A DNA stretch of 64,000 nucleotides from the NCBI GenBank assembly GCA_030765065.1, contig CM060990.1, positions 457,334,321 to 457,398,320 of the forward strand, given 5' to 3'. Both the position numbers and the translations under genes were made by a program. The DNA is from Deroplatys truncata. Its lineage: Eukaryota > Arthropoda > Insecta > Mantodea > Mantidae. The notes below the pieces were generated by a model. The model saw only the letters and a list, made by a program, of their open reading frames with translations, was not told the origin of the DNA and searched no databases. Position 1 is the first letter of the stretch. The number at the start of each line of letters is the position of its first letter. Shown here in pieces: positions 48,265 through 59,850 of the stretch.

Positions 48265-49331
48265 ATGTATACAAACGACGAGTATGTTGACATGCTGTTA
48301 ATGTATGGAAAAACAAGGTGTAATGCACTGTCAGCAAAGCGCCTGTACGAAGAACGGTTTCCAGGAAGGAGGGCACCTACTGCAGACACTTTTCGAAGGG
48401 TTGAAAGACGCCTTCGTGAAACAGGAACATTTGGAAGAGCACCGCCTGCTCGCGATGCTCTAGTAACCTCTGGAGGCAATGAAGAAGCTGTGCGAAACGC
48501 AATAGAAAACAGTCCACATACCAGCTCAAGAGCCATAGCCGAATATCTGCACATGTCAGTCCTCAGTGATGCGCATATTACATCGTAGTAAACATCATCC
48601 GTACCATCTACAATTACATCAGGCTCTCCACGGACGCGACTTTCAAGCGCAAGTGATATATGCACAATGGCTACAGCAGCGAGCGCAAATGGTTGCAAAG
48701 TTTTAGGAGGTGTTCTCTTCAGTGATGAAGCCACATTCCACAATAACGGAACTGTTAACCGCCATAGTATACACTACTGGAGTATAGGCAATCCTCACTG
48801 GATGAGAGAAGCTGCATTCCAGGTACAGTGGAGCATCAATGTCTGGTGCGGAATATTAGGAGACCAACTAATTGGACCGTACTTTCTTTAAGGCAACCTC
48901 ACAGGACCACGGTACCTTGCATTTCTGCAAGCAGAATTGCCATTGCTCCTAGAAGATGTTCCACTAGTGAAACGGACAGGAATGTGGTTCCAGCAGGATG
49001 GAACTCCACCACACTGGTCACTGATTGTAAGGAATCACTTACATAGAACATATCCGCAAACATAGATTGGCCGAGGGAGCCCATTCGCATGGCTACCTAG
49101 ATCACCTGATCTCACCCCACTGGATTTCTTTCTGTGGGGTCATTTAAAGGAGCTCAAGAGCCGCAAGACCCAAATCATCTACGGGAAGTCATACGGGAAG
49201 AATGCAGGCAGATTACACCGCTCATGTTACAGCATACAAGAAGGTCTCTCCGGCAACGTACACAAATGTGCATTGATGAAGGGGTCGTCATTTTAAACAT
49301 TTACTTCCTTGATGAAATCCACACTCTTTAA
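48265..49331 (+). pseudogene. DD41D transposase, degenerate but with all catalytic residues
   Basis: The start MYTNDEYVDMLLMYGKTR opens a DUF4817-like N-terminal domain of about 107 codons. The catalytic half contains FSDEATFHNNG (first D), WSINVWCGILGDQLIGPYF, WFQQDGTPPH (second D) and SPDLTPLDFFLWG (third D). The gap between the last two is 41. Disruptions: frame changes near 48556, 48705 and 49150, a TAA at 48889-48891 and a TAG at 49063-49065. The C-terminal part REECRQITPLMLQHTRRSL is recognisable, and the same tail survives in the deleted copy at about 51866. Full length would be about 350 residues. The sister protein in the element at 3465 shares the N-terminal pattern, but the two are clearly different subfamilies. 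Confidence 0.87.
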
Positions 49332-49664
49332 CAATTTATTATTCTGTTTACCCGTGAACTTAGCACTTTTAAAACTCCTTTGTCAATAGAAGAAGTAAAA
49401 CATAGGGTTTATACATGAAACAAAAACTGTTACATTTAATATCGTCGATATGCGCCCAAAAGAATGAAAGTCAACTACGTAACACGGTTTACAACACCAG
49501 ATACGGTACAGATTATTAGGGTAAACATGATACGCAATTATCTGATTGTGATTCTCATGTCTTTGGTTTACAGGAGAGCGAGTAACAAAAGAAATAAATT
49601 AGTCCACTAAAATATAGAAAATAAACACAAGGGGAAGCGAAAAAATCAAAACAACTTTATGTTT

Positions 49665-49742
49665 GTATCATATTCGAACCTCCGAAGCTAACCTTTGCTT
49701 CACTACATTCCGGCAGCTAAACCACTCGGCCAGAACCCATTT
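49665..49742 (-). other. tRNA-like module, right, in the 2.8-kb DD41D element
   Basis: On the minus strand TCTGGCCGAGTGGTTTAGC is a perfect class-II A box (tRNA-Ser/Leu type). GCTTCGGAGGTTCGAAT gives the T arm and B box about 45 bases on. Acceptor-stem pairing is poor. It points toward the transposase, opposite to the module at 47855. Confidence 0.6.
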
Positions 49743-50004
49743 AGTCTACCCCGTTCTTCGGGAAAACATTCCTATATCTCCTTGCAAGCATTATATCCAT
49801 GAAACGCAGTCCTTTTTAAGGCTTTCGCAGTTCTTTGGTTCGCATTCAGGCCTTTAATGTTAATGGGGAATGGGTATAGTACCAAATAGAAGGGCAGAGC
49901 TACAATAACAGTTTGTTTGCTAAAAGGGTCAATGTTTTCACATTAGTCTATAAACTGAGGGTTGTATAGATACGAATATCTAGGGGCAGCTGACTCACCT
50001 GGTA

Positions 50005-50986
50005 TATATTACCTAAGGTATGGGTTTCCAAATTTTGTCCATACCGAGAAACGCTTAGGTTACATGTAACAAGTTGAAAATGTAATGAGGGATATTTAGT
50101 TATGGATTTAACATGGCCTGTGATTTCTGCCCGACCTTATAGTGTAGGTTTACAAAGCTTCGCACAGAAAAAAAATGTGAAGCTTCCTATGTAAGGGTTT
50201 GAAGATATGGTAGGGGTAGGTTTTGAAATTCGAAACACATTCGTGATTTTTGCGGGGTAATAATATCCAAAATACCAAGGTTTTTCTCAAGTCTCGTCAA
50301 ATATTCCCTGTTATCAGTATTCAAACTAATACTGTAGTAAGTGGCGTTAAAAACACAGATCCCAAACATCCCAATTTCAAAGATTTCCAGTCACGTTTTA
50401 CCCTTGAATTCCATTAAACATAAACCACATTCGCAATAAGAGCCCAATATACTAATATTCATTGAAGTTGTAATGGTAATACTTTAAATAAGTTAAAATA
50501 TACACATAAAATACCGGTTTTATAAATTTTGAAAAATGTATACTTTTTATTGTATCGTCCAAGAGTAACAGTAATTTGCAGTGGAAATATTATCAAAATA
50601 TGCTGAGTTGTTTCCGAGATTGCCTTGGACACACACACACACACATATTTTCTCCCTTCATAGCGTTGGTAATTGATTTACCCTGCAATTATTAAAACGC
50701 TATTGTGCTGTCTATATATATTCAAAAGAATGAACATCAGTTTACTTACAGTATCTGATGATTACGAAAGCCCCTGGTGCTTATATTAACAGGACCGTTA
50801 TCCCAATCAAAAACCAAACTCTTACTTTACCAGTTCACATAAGCATTTAGGACTTGCAAGCTTGGCTAAAGCTAAAAGCGTCCTTTTATTATTAAACGCA
50901 GACATCTACGTTGCTGGTTGGAGTACCCTGAGTCGCGGCTGCTTTGTCGGAGGAATTTTGACTACAAACTTTTGTGCGTGTATATA
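50005..50986. other. AT-rich non-coding DNA between two transposon copies
   Basis: No gene. A short (CA)n run lies at about 50630-50645. Confidence 0.5.
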
Positions 50987-51603
50987 TACCAGGTGAGTCA
51001 GCTGCGCTTATTTATTTTTGAATTTATGCAACGTGCTGAGCAACATATGTGACTTACGCCTTTCTTGAATTCCTTCTAAAGGCTGATTTGCATAGCACTT
51101 TATAGAGGAGGGGTAGATAACTCAGTGAATAAGTGTTTTACGGGACAGAATGCTGTCGTCATGTATGTCGATGTTAAAAGCATATCACCCTGACACTGGG
51201 AGCTTCAGTGGCACTTTAAGCTGATTTTACAAACTTTTATTCTTTAGCAAATATTGATACACACCTTTGAAAACGGTCCTGAAGGAACAACTTATCACGT
51301 GCATCGGTTGACAAAACTATTTGAAAACAAAATAGAAGATCTAGCAGTGCCATCAATTGGATTTAAGCCGTCAGGTTCGTTGTAGAGCCTTGTCAAAAAA
51401 TGCTACGCATTAAGTAGATAATTTCTCTTCTGTCATATTTCTGTTCATACAGTAATTGAAATGGCTGATGCAATTTGTTTATTTGAGTTAAAGTTATCAA
51501 AATTACCTCTAAACGCTGTATGAAGCTGCAAAAAGCATGTAAAGATTTGAGGTGTGGTTGAGTTTGGCTATTATTAATTCGTATAGGAAGCCCAGCTCGC
51601 AAC

Positions 51604-51681
51604 GTAGCATTAGCAGAACGGTATTATCATAGTTGCTTCACGGCTGTGCCGCTTTAATGCGGGTTCAAATCCGTCGTGCTA
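51604..51681 (+). other. tRNA-like module, left, in the deleted DD41D copy
   Basis: This is the best-folding module of the set. TAGCAT at the start pairs with GTGCTA at the end, and GCGGGTTCAAATCCGTC forms a T arm with a near-perfect B box. CGGTATTATCATAG resembles the D-loop region of tRNA-Asp/Val, and length (78 bases) is that of a tRNA. No CCA-adjacent pairing is perfect, so it is a tRNA relic or mimic. Confidence 0.55.
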
Positions 51682-52330
51682 AGTTCAAAAACTTTATTAG
51701 CTTTTGTTTTATCTCTTTTGGCCTATAATTTGATATTATGCTACAAAGAACGTTTTCGATATCATTATAAGTGTGTACAAAATAGAGTAATCACCATGTT
51801 TTTTCTACCGTAAAGAAGAACAACCGCAAAGCCCAAATCATTTCCGGGCACTCATAAGTGAAGAATGCAGGCAGATTACACCGGGGATGTTACAACATGC
51901 AAGAAGGTCTTTCCGGCAACGTACATAAATGTGCATTGATGAAGGCAGTCGTCATTTTGAACATTTACTTCATTGATGAAATCCACGCTCTTTAACAATT
52001 TATTATTCTGTTTACCATGAATTTAGCACATTTACAAATCCTTTGTCAATAGAAGAAGTGAAACATATGGTTTAAACATGAAACAAAAGCTGATTTAATA
52101 TCGTCGATATGTACCCAAAAGAATAAAAGCTAACTACGTGACACAGTTTATAACACCAGATAGGTACAGATTATTATCGTAAACATGATACACAATTATC
52201 TGATTGTAATTCTTGTGTCTTTGGCTCACAGGAGAGCCAATAACAAAAATAAATAGTTTATTATACTAAAATACAGAAAATAAACGCAGGAAGAAAGAAA
52301 AAAAATTACCAAAACAATTTGATGTTTGTA

Positions 52331-52399
52331 TTAGATTCGAACTTTCGAAGCTAACCTTTGCTTTACCACATCCCGGCAGCTAATCCACTCGGCCTAATC
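52331..52399 (-). other. tRNA-like module, right, in the deleted DD41D copy
   Basis: On the minus strand ATTAGGCCGAGTGGATTAGC carries the A box and AGTTCGAATCTAAT the B box. ATTAG and CTAAT at the two ends can pair. It corresponds position by position to 49665-49742. Confidence 0.55.
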
Positions 52400-52663
52400 C
52401 GTGTTGTCTCCTGTTCTTCGGGAAAACATACCTGTATCTCCTTTCAAGCATTATATCCACGAAAAGCCGTGTTTTTAAAGGCTTTCGCTGCTCCTTGGTT
52501 CATTCAGGCCCTTAATCCTTAATGCTGGTTGTGTATAGTATCGAATAGAAGGACGGAGCTACAATAACAGTTTGTTTGATAAAAGGGTAGATGTTTTCAC
52601 ATTAGTCTATAAATTGCGGGTTGAATAGATAGGAATACCTAGGGGCAGCTGACTCAACTGGTA

Positions 52664-53005
52664 TACACATACTTTAAATAAAAATATTTCTGTCCATAAC
52701 TTGTGTATGAATATGTCTAGGGACTGTTATTCAAAATCTGAGGGCTACCTTATCCCAAACAACTTCCGTGATTCTTTTATATAAAGTTATGAAGTTACCC
52801 TGACAAGGGATCAGCATGATCCTACTTTATAGATGTTTCAGAACAATGCTATATGTCCAAGGTTTTCAGTCCCTGGTATCCACTGTACGTTAAAATCGAT
52901 CTAAGTACCAAGTTGTTTGCATGTTGCAAGCTATAAATTAATGTGAAAACTGTACGTATAAATGATATATTTCATTCTCATCAATAAAATATGTCTAACT
53001 AATGG
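52664..53005. other. AT-rich non-coding DNA
   Basis: Nothing recognisable between the deleted transposon and the next SINE. Confidence 0.5.
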
Positions 53006-53347
53006 CAATCTGCACCCTTCGCCGTGGTGGTGTGGGTTAGCTCGTGGAGCTCTAAGGAATGTGCCCGGGTTCGATCCCACCCATCGGGGGTGCGGATTTT
53101 AAGTCCCGGATATAGGACCGGTGCCCGATCAGCATCATGAGTAAAGTGAGGAGCTGCGATAGGCTGCGATGCCGGCCACGAAGGCCAACGCACTGGCTGG
53201 GGAATGCGTGATGCTGGCTACGTCAACTCTCCCGTATCGGTTGGATGATCACCTCTGCCGTGGTACGTGGGTGTGAGGCTGGCAGTCCGGTTGGCAGGTC
53301 AAGGCCCTTCATGGGCTGCAGCGCCACGAAAAAAATTACAATCTGCA
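53006..53347 (+). mobile_element. GC-rich tRNA-headed SINE of a second family, with target duplication
   Basis: The direct repeat CAATCTGCA occurs at 53006-53014 and 53339-53347. The insert starts with a tRNA-like head (GTGGTGTGGGTTAGCTCGTG, then B box GGGTTCGATCCCACCC), has a GC-rich body with GCCGTGGTACGTGGGTGTGA, and ends CACGAAAAAAATTA. No sequence is shared with the core-sharing SINEs, so it is a separate family of about 325 bases. The minus-strand 64-codon frame here is SINE sequence. Confidence 0.85.
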
Positions 53348-55012
53348 TCTATCTACGAGAGTAGTTGCAATTAAACGAATTTACTCATTGTTAAACAATT
53401 TGTACTCAGTTTGTTTTAAAATCAAAACAACCGGCACCTTAAGATGGTCAGAGTGAACATAATTCTCATTTGAAAATGTCTATTCTTAGCATGTCTAGTT
53501 CGCGTTGGAGTATAACGCGATTTTCGTAGTTGTCGGATATTGTTTAATAATTTGCTGCACAGCTGCAAGATTTTCAACTCTTTCCTTTAATAAATAAATG
53601 GAAAGGCTATTTCTTTTCTAAATGGAAGGTTATCGAAATCTAATAAATTGTAAAAGCGGTGCTCGAAATACAGTTCTTGTTTCCTGGCTGGCTGCATTTC
53701 TATAGGGTTTTCTAGTTATATAAGGTGACCACAATGAAATGCTTATTTTATTTGGCTCCAAAATCTTTATATTATGTTAATTGAGATAGTTTAAAGCTTT
53801 AAAAGTCGTTTTTAGATGCAATAAAGATTTAATAAATGGAACCTAAAGTTAAATGTCTCTAAGTTTCACATCATTCTGCGTGCAGATCTGAAGAAGCGCA
53901 TGTGCGAATAGCTTAACTCGCAGCGTGTGACAGAAATTATGACGTAGGTTTAAAATGGAGAATGATCTGGCTAAAAGAACGGAGAAAAGAAAAAATAAAA
54001 CATTCATAGAAGATTACACTGGTGAACCGACATGCGAATAGAAGGAATAAAGTTAATGATGAAAAGAAGGAGAAGTACAGTGAATAAGCAATTTTCGGTG
54101 CCTTTCAGTTATACTAAAGGTTCCCTACATTTTTCTGTACAGCTCCTCGGGCACAGAGCAAAATGTTTGGGAACAGAAAAGAGGAAAAATATAATGTAAC
54201 AGAAAGATGGCTAAAGAAAGGAAATGTGGCTTACATTTGACGTTCTTTTATGCTTTTCATCTAACGAGCTACAAGTTAGTGGGAGAGAAAAAATAGCAGA
54301 TACAATGAACGAAAGGAAGCGAACCGTTCTTTTGATCTAGGATAGCGAGTAGTAACTTGTTGTATATTAGTGTTCCAAATCGTAATTACCCACACTCTCA
54401 TTTTACAAGCCTTACATTTGAGTTGTTATTATGTACAATCATTCACCTACTGAGCCATCTCAGACCGTTCAAGGCTCCAAGACTTACCTTTGTTATATTA
54501 ATTATTCATAAATTATAAAACTCTTAGAGCTATTTCCAAGAATTGCTTTTAAATTAGAATTTTTAACTAGAACATTTGTTGTTTGGGGTGAGGGATCCCT
54601 GAATACTTAAACCCATCTCTAGTATTCAGATTATAGACTTGTGATTTACAAAAATTATTTCGTTCTAGGTACACGTATACAAAGAAAACATTGAAGAGCG
54701 AAGTTGCGAAGGACAGCTTGGTAGAAACATATGGTGTCCATTGGCAAAGAATAACCATGCTACATCACCGAGACATGCATAATAAGGATGACCACAAATG
54801 TACTTAATGGTTACCTTATTATAACCGGACAGAAAGTAACTGGTTATTCAATAACTATTACAAAAGTAACGATGACAGAGGAGAACTATTTCCTTTACTC
54901 AAGTTAATTATATTCATTGTGTATGCATAGACCTACTAGGAACTAATGATTGTTGTTTATGCTGAATCTTGTTCACTAAACACCAATATCTAATATTACA
55001 TTGGGCATTTTA
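53348..55012. other. AT-rich non-coding DNA
   Basis: I see no gene, RNA gene or structured repeat. Confidence 0.5.
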
Positions 55013-56710
55013 TACCAGGTAGCCCAATCGCGCCGTATTTGACGTGTGCAGATATCTCTTCGTGCGTTAAAAGATTTGCAGAACTCAACGGGGAAATTCC
55101 AAGTAAACACAGGCCAGTGGGGAACTTGCGTATTAGCGCACTAAAGACCCACTACTACTACACCAGCGGTTCTCGGAAACGTTCCATATGGATACAGGGA
55201 CGGTTGGAACATCGTATCGATCAACAGGGGCAAAATTTCGAACACCTATTCAATGAGCGAAGTCATCATAACAGCACAGATGATGATAATAATAATAATA
55301 ATGATAACAATAATAATGATAATAATAGCATGCAAACAAAATGGCAGTGAAACACTACGTGCTCTCAGGTTTGCATGGTTATCATTACTACTTTAATGTT
55401 CTGATTTAACTTTACAATGGTATAGCCCGTAATGCTAGACAAGTACAACATAGACACAATTTAATAAAAATCTGATATGATACATTCACATGATTTTCTC
55501 TACCCTCTATCTTTATTAGTGGGTATACAAACTACTTTTACTAAAGCTTACTTTTCTATCTAAATTTTAATCCAAATAAACCTTTGCAGAAATAGCTACT
55601 TACACATTTCGTTAGAAATACAAAGGGAACAGGGATAGTTAAATGTTTAAGAACTGGACACTACCATAAAATTCCATACTGTTTCCATGCAATCGCGAAA
55701 AACAATGAATGCTGACAGAACTTTAAAAGAATGACAAAGAAATGAACAATTCGAATAATTAATGACAGATAACTCAGAAATGGCTTATTCCCACAAAGAA
55801 CTTATTTAAATTAGTGTTTTAAACATTTCTACATTTGTTGTGTAGCACGTTTTCGTCTATCGCTTAACGTTTACCAATACAAGATCGTACAAAACGGCTT
55901 CCGAATGAAGAGGACTTCACAGGCTATTCCCAAAAAATTCAAGATATACATTTTAATTGTCATGTAAATATCTTTAATGTGTATTTTAATCAAAATCGTT
56001 AGAGCCAATATTTAGAAAATCAAAGTTTTCGCTAAATGTTCCATATAAAGATTAGTTTGGGGTGGGAGATTTTCTTGAAAACCTCCGTATCGCATCTTTG
56101 GAGAACTTAAATACCAAGCTTGGTGGTGCTTATCCGACTTTTCGTGTTTTAGTTATTCTTATCACAGATAGACACACAGGCACACACATAGACCTTTTTC
56201 TAAAAAAAATTTTCCTTGGGATTCAGGGGCCTCAAAACATGTATTTCCGATGAAATTTCTGTATGGAAGTTTTGGGTGGAATGCAATATCTTCTGTACCT
56301 ACTGTGTACGTGGTAGAGAAAGTAGTAGCTATGGGCGGATATGCATAGGTGAAATAAGGGCATTTTATGTATTTGTCAATCTAAAAAGCGAGCTTATTCT
56401 CTCAAAAAATAAAATATGCGTAACTAAAGTGGAAAACATTCTAAGACCTTTTCGGTCTATTCACATAGTTTTTGTCTTTGGACTGTACACTCTAGTTCAA
56501 GCCTAGGAATTGCCTCTCAAAGAGCACGATTCGCTCATTGTCTTCGATGATAAGCAAGAGGAGTAGAACGAAGGTCTTCACACTAATGCACCAGTTCCCC
56601 ACTGACCTATCGTTTCTCGTAATTGCCCCGTTGAGTTCTGCAACTCTTTAAAAGCAAGAAGGGATATCTACTCTCTTCACGGGTGTACGGCGCGGTTGGG
56701 CCACCTGGTA
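55013..56710. mobile_element. MITE-like element with ~140-bp inverted ends, split by R1
   Basis: The left tip TACCAGGTAGCCCAATCGCG (55013 on) matches the inverted right tip TACCAGGTGGCCCAACCGCG (56710 down). Both are followed by CCGTA, then GCAGAACTCAACGGGG about 70 bases in, then CAGTGGGGAACT. TA precedes the left tip, while the right flank is AT, so the duplication is unclear. An R1 copy at 55468-56325 sits inside; without it the element is about 0.84 kb. The 103-codon frame at 55039-55350 covers the left inverted end and an AAT/GAT microsatellite and is not a gene. Confidence 0.75.
55468..56325 (+). repeat. R1 repeat, copy d (nested in the MITE)
   Basis: Full-length copy. It runs from ATCTGATATGATACATTCAC and TTTTCTCTACCCTCTATC to GGTGGAATGCAATATCTTCT and CGTGGTAGAGAAAG. 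The CA-rich position reads AGACACACAGGCACACACAT (56168-56187). Confidence 0.8.
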
Positions 56711-58558
56711 ATATTACATACTGGATTGTTACATAGAGCGCTTTTCGCGTTAAATATTATTATTTTAGAGCATCACATTTTACAGTATATTGCGATATGG
56801 GGTTGGAAGTGTGTTTTAACCTCACACATAATATGTATTGCTTACTGTTTTTGGACGATGACCATTCACATTAATTAAAATAAAGTAGTAAACAAATTAA
56901 ACTATTTAATACAAATGGCTGCTATGAAAAAGGAATACTTAAAAGTCGTCTGCTATGCGAAAGGGACAGTTCTGCTTTTGCAGGAATAAGTTATATGAGC
57001 ACATTCAATTTGAAGAAGATGGATACTCGAGGTCCAATAACATTGAATAATTGTGCTAATTGTACCTTCACATTCATTTCTTTAAACAAATGTTTCTTTA
57101 CAGAAGTTTCACTTATTACTTTGTCTATAGAGTGTTGCGTAGAAAATTCTCATTTTCAAAATGTTCCTCACTTTTCGGTGTGAATAATTGAAATTGAGTA
57201 TTCCAATCTTATAAATAATAGGATCAACAAATGATGAGATGAAGTTCTGCTAACATGCTTAGTTGTGATTTATTAAACAATAATATTCATATTATGTAAT
57301 TTGTTAAGCAAAAAATCCTATGTTTAACATTTATCTTCTCCCAGACTTCTAGAATAATTAAACATTCATTTCTACAGTTTATTAATACGCTATCAAAGAG
57401 TTCAATCATAAAGTATTAATTTTTTCAAAACATAATTGCATCGTGTGGAGAAATTTCTCAAAACTGTAGAAAATAATGCAAAAGTTAATATCTCTGGGAC
57501 TAATTTAAAAACATGCATGAAGTTTAGTGTGCTTGTGATATATTAAAGCGCTGTAGTGAAGTTTCAAACGAGTCTACCAGAAATTGTGGATTTTCGAAGT
57601 TTCACATTTGGGTATCCTTAATAGTTAATCGTTATTTATAAATATAACACGAAAATAATGGGCTATTACACCATAATGTAGGACTTGTTAATGCAGCCAA
57701 GGTTTGCGTCTTATATTCAAACTTGTTTTAAGTTGACTCAATGCATGCTTGCAAATTCCGCAGTAAAGCGCTCCACTTAATCTGTGAACATCAGTGGAAC
57801 TCAAGCAGAGCTAATAACAGCAACAACTAATTCATAAGATGTTGAAACTCATTAACAATGATGACGCACGAGGGATGCTCTTAAATTATGCAATAAAATA
57901 TGCCGCACTAAATATTTTATTTATCTTTTTTCTGTTCTACATAGTGTAACCTCTCTTTTCACGCAGTTTTCACAGTCTTTTGAAGTTTCATGCTAGTATA
58001 GAATTTTCTTTTTCTTTCTTTCTGTCTTTCTTTTGTGGCATCTCCCCACATGAGTTGAATGCCAGTTAATATACACATTGTTTACTGCTTCTGGTGTACA
58101 TTTTTCTGTGTGAAAGGTGCCATGACAGAGAACACAATGCATAACTGGCATCGTTGTATTCATAGTTTGAAACTGGTCATCCGGAAGTCCGATCTTCATC
58201 ACAGAGCAGTAATAAGGAAAGAGTTGGTGCTCGCCAAAACAGGCGATGCTTTTATTATATATGTGTTGCAAGAAGCTTTCAAACATGTACGTCTACTAAA
58301 ATAATATCACATCTGATTTTCAGTACAGAAAAATGTTATCGCCTGAAACAGCTACACATTTCCTAATTGTGCTAGCGGCCGAAGTCTATCACGACTTCTG
58401 CAAAGCTTGTGCTACACTAACAAAGGTTTGAAAAACATTGATAATTGTTTTGGAAGTAATTTAGTGTTTTAAGAATCGGCTGGAAAATAAAATACCCAAA
58501 GTATATTTTGGCAGTTCATGCTTTATTGCAAAAATGACCTGACTTTACTTTAAAAATA
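56711..58558. other. AT-rich non-coding DNA
   Basis: No gene. Opposed frames at 57993-58304 (97 and 81 codons) have no known domains. Confidence 0.45.
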
Positions 58559-59405
58559 TTCTGATGTGTTCATTTACATGACTTTACTAACTCTTCTGGT
58601 AACTATTCTTACAAAATATTATTCTTCAATCTACTTCTTGTTACTTGAAATAAACTTTCATTACATATTTAACACTTCATTGCAGGTATAAGAAGAAAAC
58701 AGTAGTCTATAGCTATAATCACCTTGTTAAAAGGTGGATCACTATTGTGATGGCTTTATAATTCCATGTGCTTGCATTACCACGAAATACAAAAATTAGT
58801 AATAAATAAATACGAGTAAAATTCAAATAGAGATTTAGCACTTGAAAAATATATACGTATTTGAAAACTCAAATCATAGCAAAAATATCTCGAATATGGT
58901 TAAGAGCACAAATATTTTATTTGACATAAATGGAGTCTTTTAACGAGATATACATTTTTTATGTAATTAGGCTACGTTTCTTGTGATTTACAAAACTTAT
59001 TCAGAATGAAGAGGACTTCACGGTCTATTCCCAGAAAATTCAAGATAAACATTTGATTTATAATGCAAATAACTTAAACATGTGATATTTTAATAATAAT
59101 CGTTAAAGCCATTAAAATAAAAAGTTACAAAAATTTGTACATATAAACGGTACTTTGGGATGGGGAATTGACTTGGAAAATCTTCGTGTCGCATTCTTGT
59201 AGGACGCTGAACTGAAATACCAAGTTTGGTATTTAATTGATGTTTTGAGTTTATGCTGTTAAGAGACCATGAAACTTTTTCTACAAAATTTCAAGTACCT
59301 CAAACATTTATTTCCAGTGAAATTTCGGTATCGAATTTTTGGGTAGAATGCAATACTTCCTCTACTTATTGTCGGTAAGCGATGAAGAAAGTAATAATCC
59401 TCGTA
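58559..59405 (+). repeat. R1 repeat, copy e
   Basis: Matches other copies through GAATGAAGAGGACTTCACGG, CTATTCCCAGAAAATTCAAG and GAATTTTTGGGTAGAATGCA. This copy is more diverged in its first third, and its CA-rich site is reduced to AGAGACCATG. Confidence 0.7.
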
Positions 59406-59442
59406 TAAAAATAATCAGAATTTAAGTATTTTTATACCAGGG

Positions 59443-59809
59443 AACGAAATTACACCGAGCGGGATGGCTCAGACGGTAACGTTTGTGGCTTGCATTCGGG
59501 GGGGGGCCCGGGTTTAAATTCCCGGGGCCAATCAATCTGACCGACAGATTTTTCGCGGTTTTCCTCGGTCGTTAAGCGAATTCTGGGTTGGATAATTTGA
59601 TTCGCGAAAGTTCCTATCGTCTCTTTCATCACTACATTTAATTTCCTTCTTCTTCACCACCATACCGTCATTGGGCTGATCATCCATCCTGGATACGCTA
59701 TGATCTTAGTATTTGCTTGCTCCTCGACGGCTACTGCCCAAAGGCATTTGCTTGTAAGTCCTTGAGGATGCAAGTCCTACAAAGAGAAGTGTAATCTGAA
59801 GAAGAAGAA

Positions 59810-59841
<32 letters not shown>

Positions 59842-59850
59842 AACGAAACT
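59443..59850 (+). mobile_element. tRNA-headed SINE with (GAA)n tail
   Basis: AACGAAATT (59443-59451) and AACGAAACT (59842-59850) are a probable target duplication with one difference. The head has GAGCGGGATGGCTCAGACGG and GGGTTTAAATTCCCGG. The central part has TTTTTCGCGGTTTTCCTCGG followed by GTCGTTAAGCGAATTCTGGG, the shared SINE core. It ends in a GAA repeat that may serve as its 3' tail. It lies just after an R1 copy. The minus-strand 60-codon frame is SINE sequence. Confidence 0.8.
59797..59841. repeat. (GAA)n microsatellite
   Basis: About 14 GAA units with one GAG change form the 3' tail of the SINE at 59443. Confidence 0.9.

Larger units (their letters stand above)
47224..50004 (+). mobile_element. 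DD41D transposon of 2.8 kb with tRNA-like modules near both ends
   Basis: The tips TACCAGGTGAGTCAGCTGCG (left) and their inverse CAGCTGACTCACCTGGTA (right) form short inverted repeats of about 24 bases. TA lies on both sides, though the TATA-rich flanks make the exact base ambiguous. The interior order is: left tRNA-like module (plus), transposase (plus), right tRNA-like module (minus). The subterminal parts are nearly the same as in the deleted copy at 50987. Transposase breaks make this copy inactive. Confidence 0.85.
50987..52663 (+). mobile_element. Internally deleted derivative of the 2.8-kb DD41D transposon
   Basis: The tips and subterminal 700-800 bases on each side match the element at 47224 at close to nine positions in ten by eye. 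TA flanks both ends. The interior jumps from sequence equivalent to about 48032 straight to the equivalent of about 49148, so some 1.1 kb containing nearly all of the transposase is gone. The rest of the C-terminal coding tail remains. Both tRNA-like modules are retained. This is the structure of a non-autonomous derivative mobilised in trans. Confidence 0.87.

Noticed and set aside
48219-48743. Minus-strand frame of 174 codons, the longest in the window
   Set aside because: It is the antisense shadow of the DD41D transposase read on the plus strand at 48265-48700.
59797-59841. (GAA)n run as an independent microsatellite
   Set aside because: It lies just inside the right target duplication of the SINE, so it is better read as that SINE's tail.
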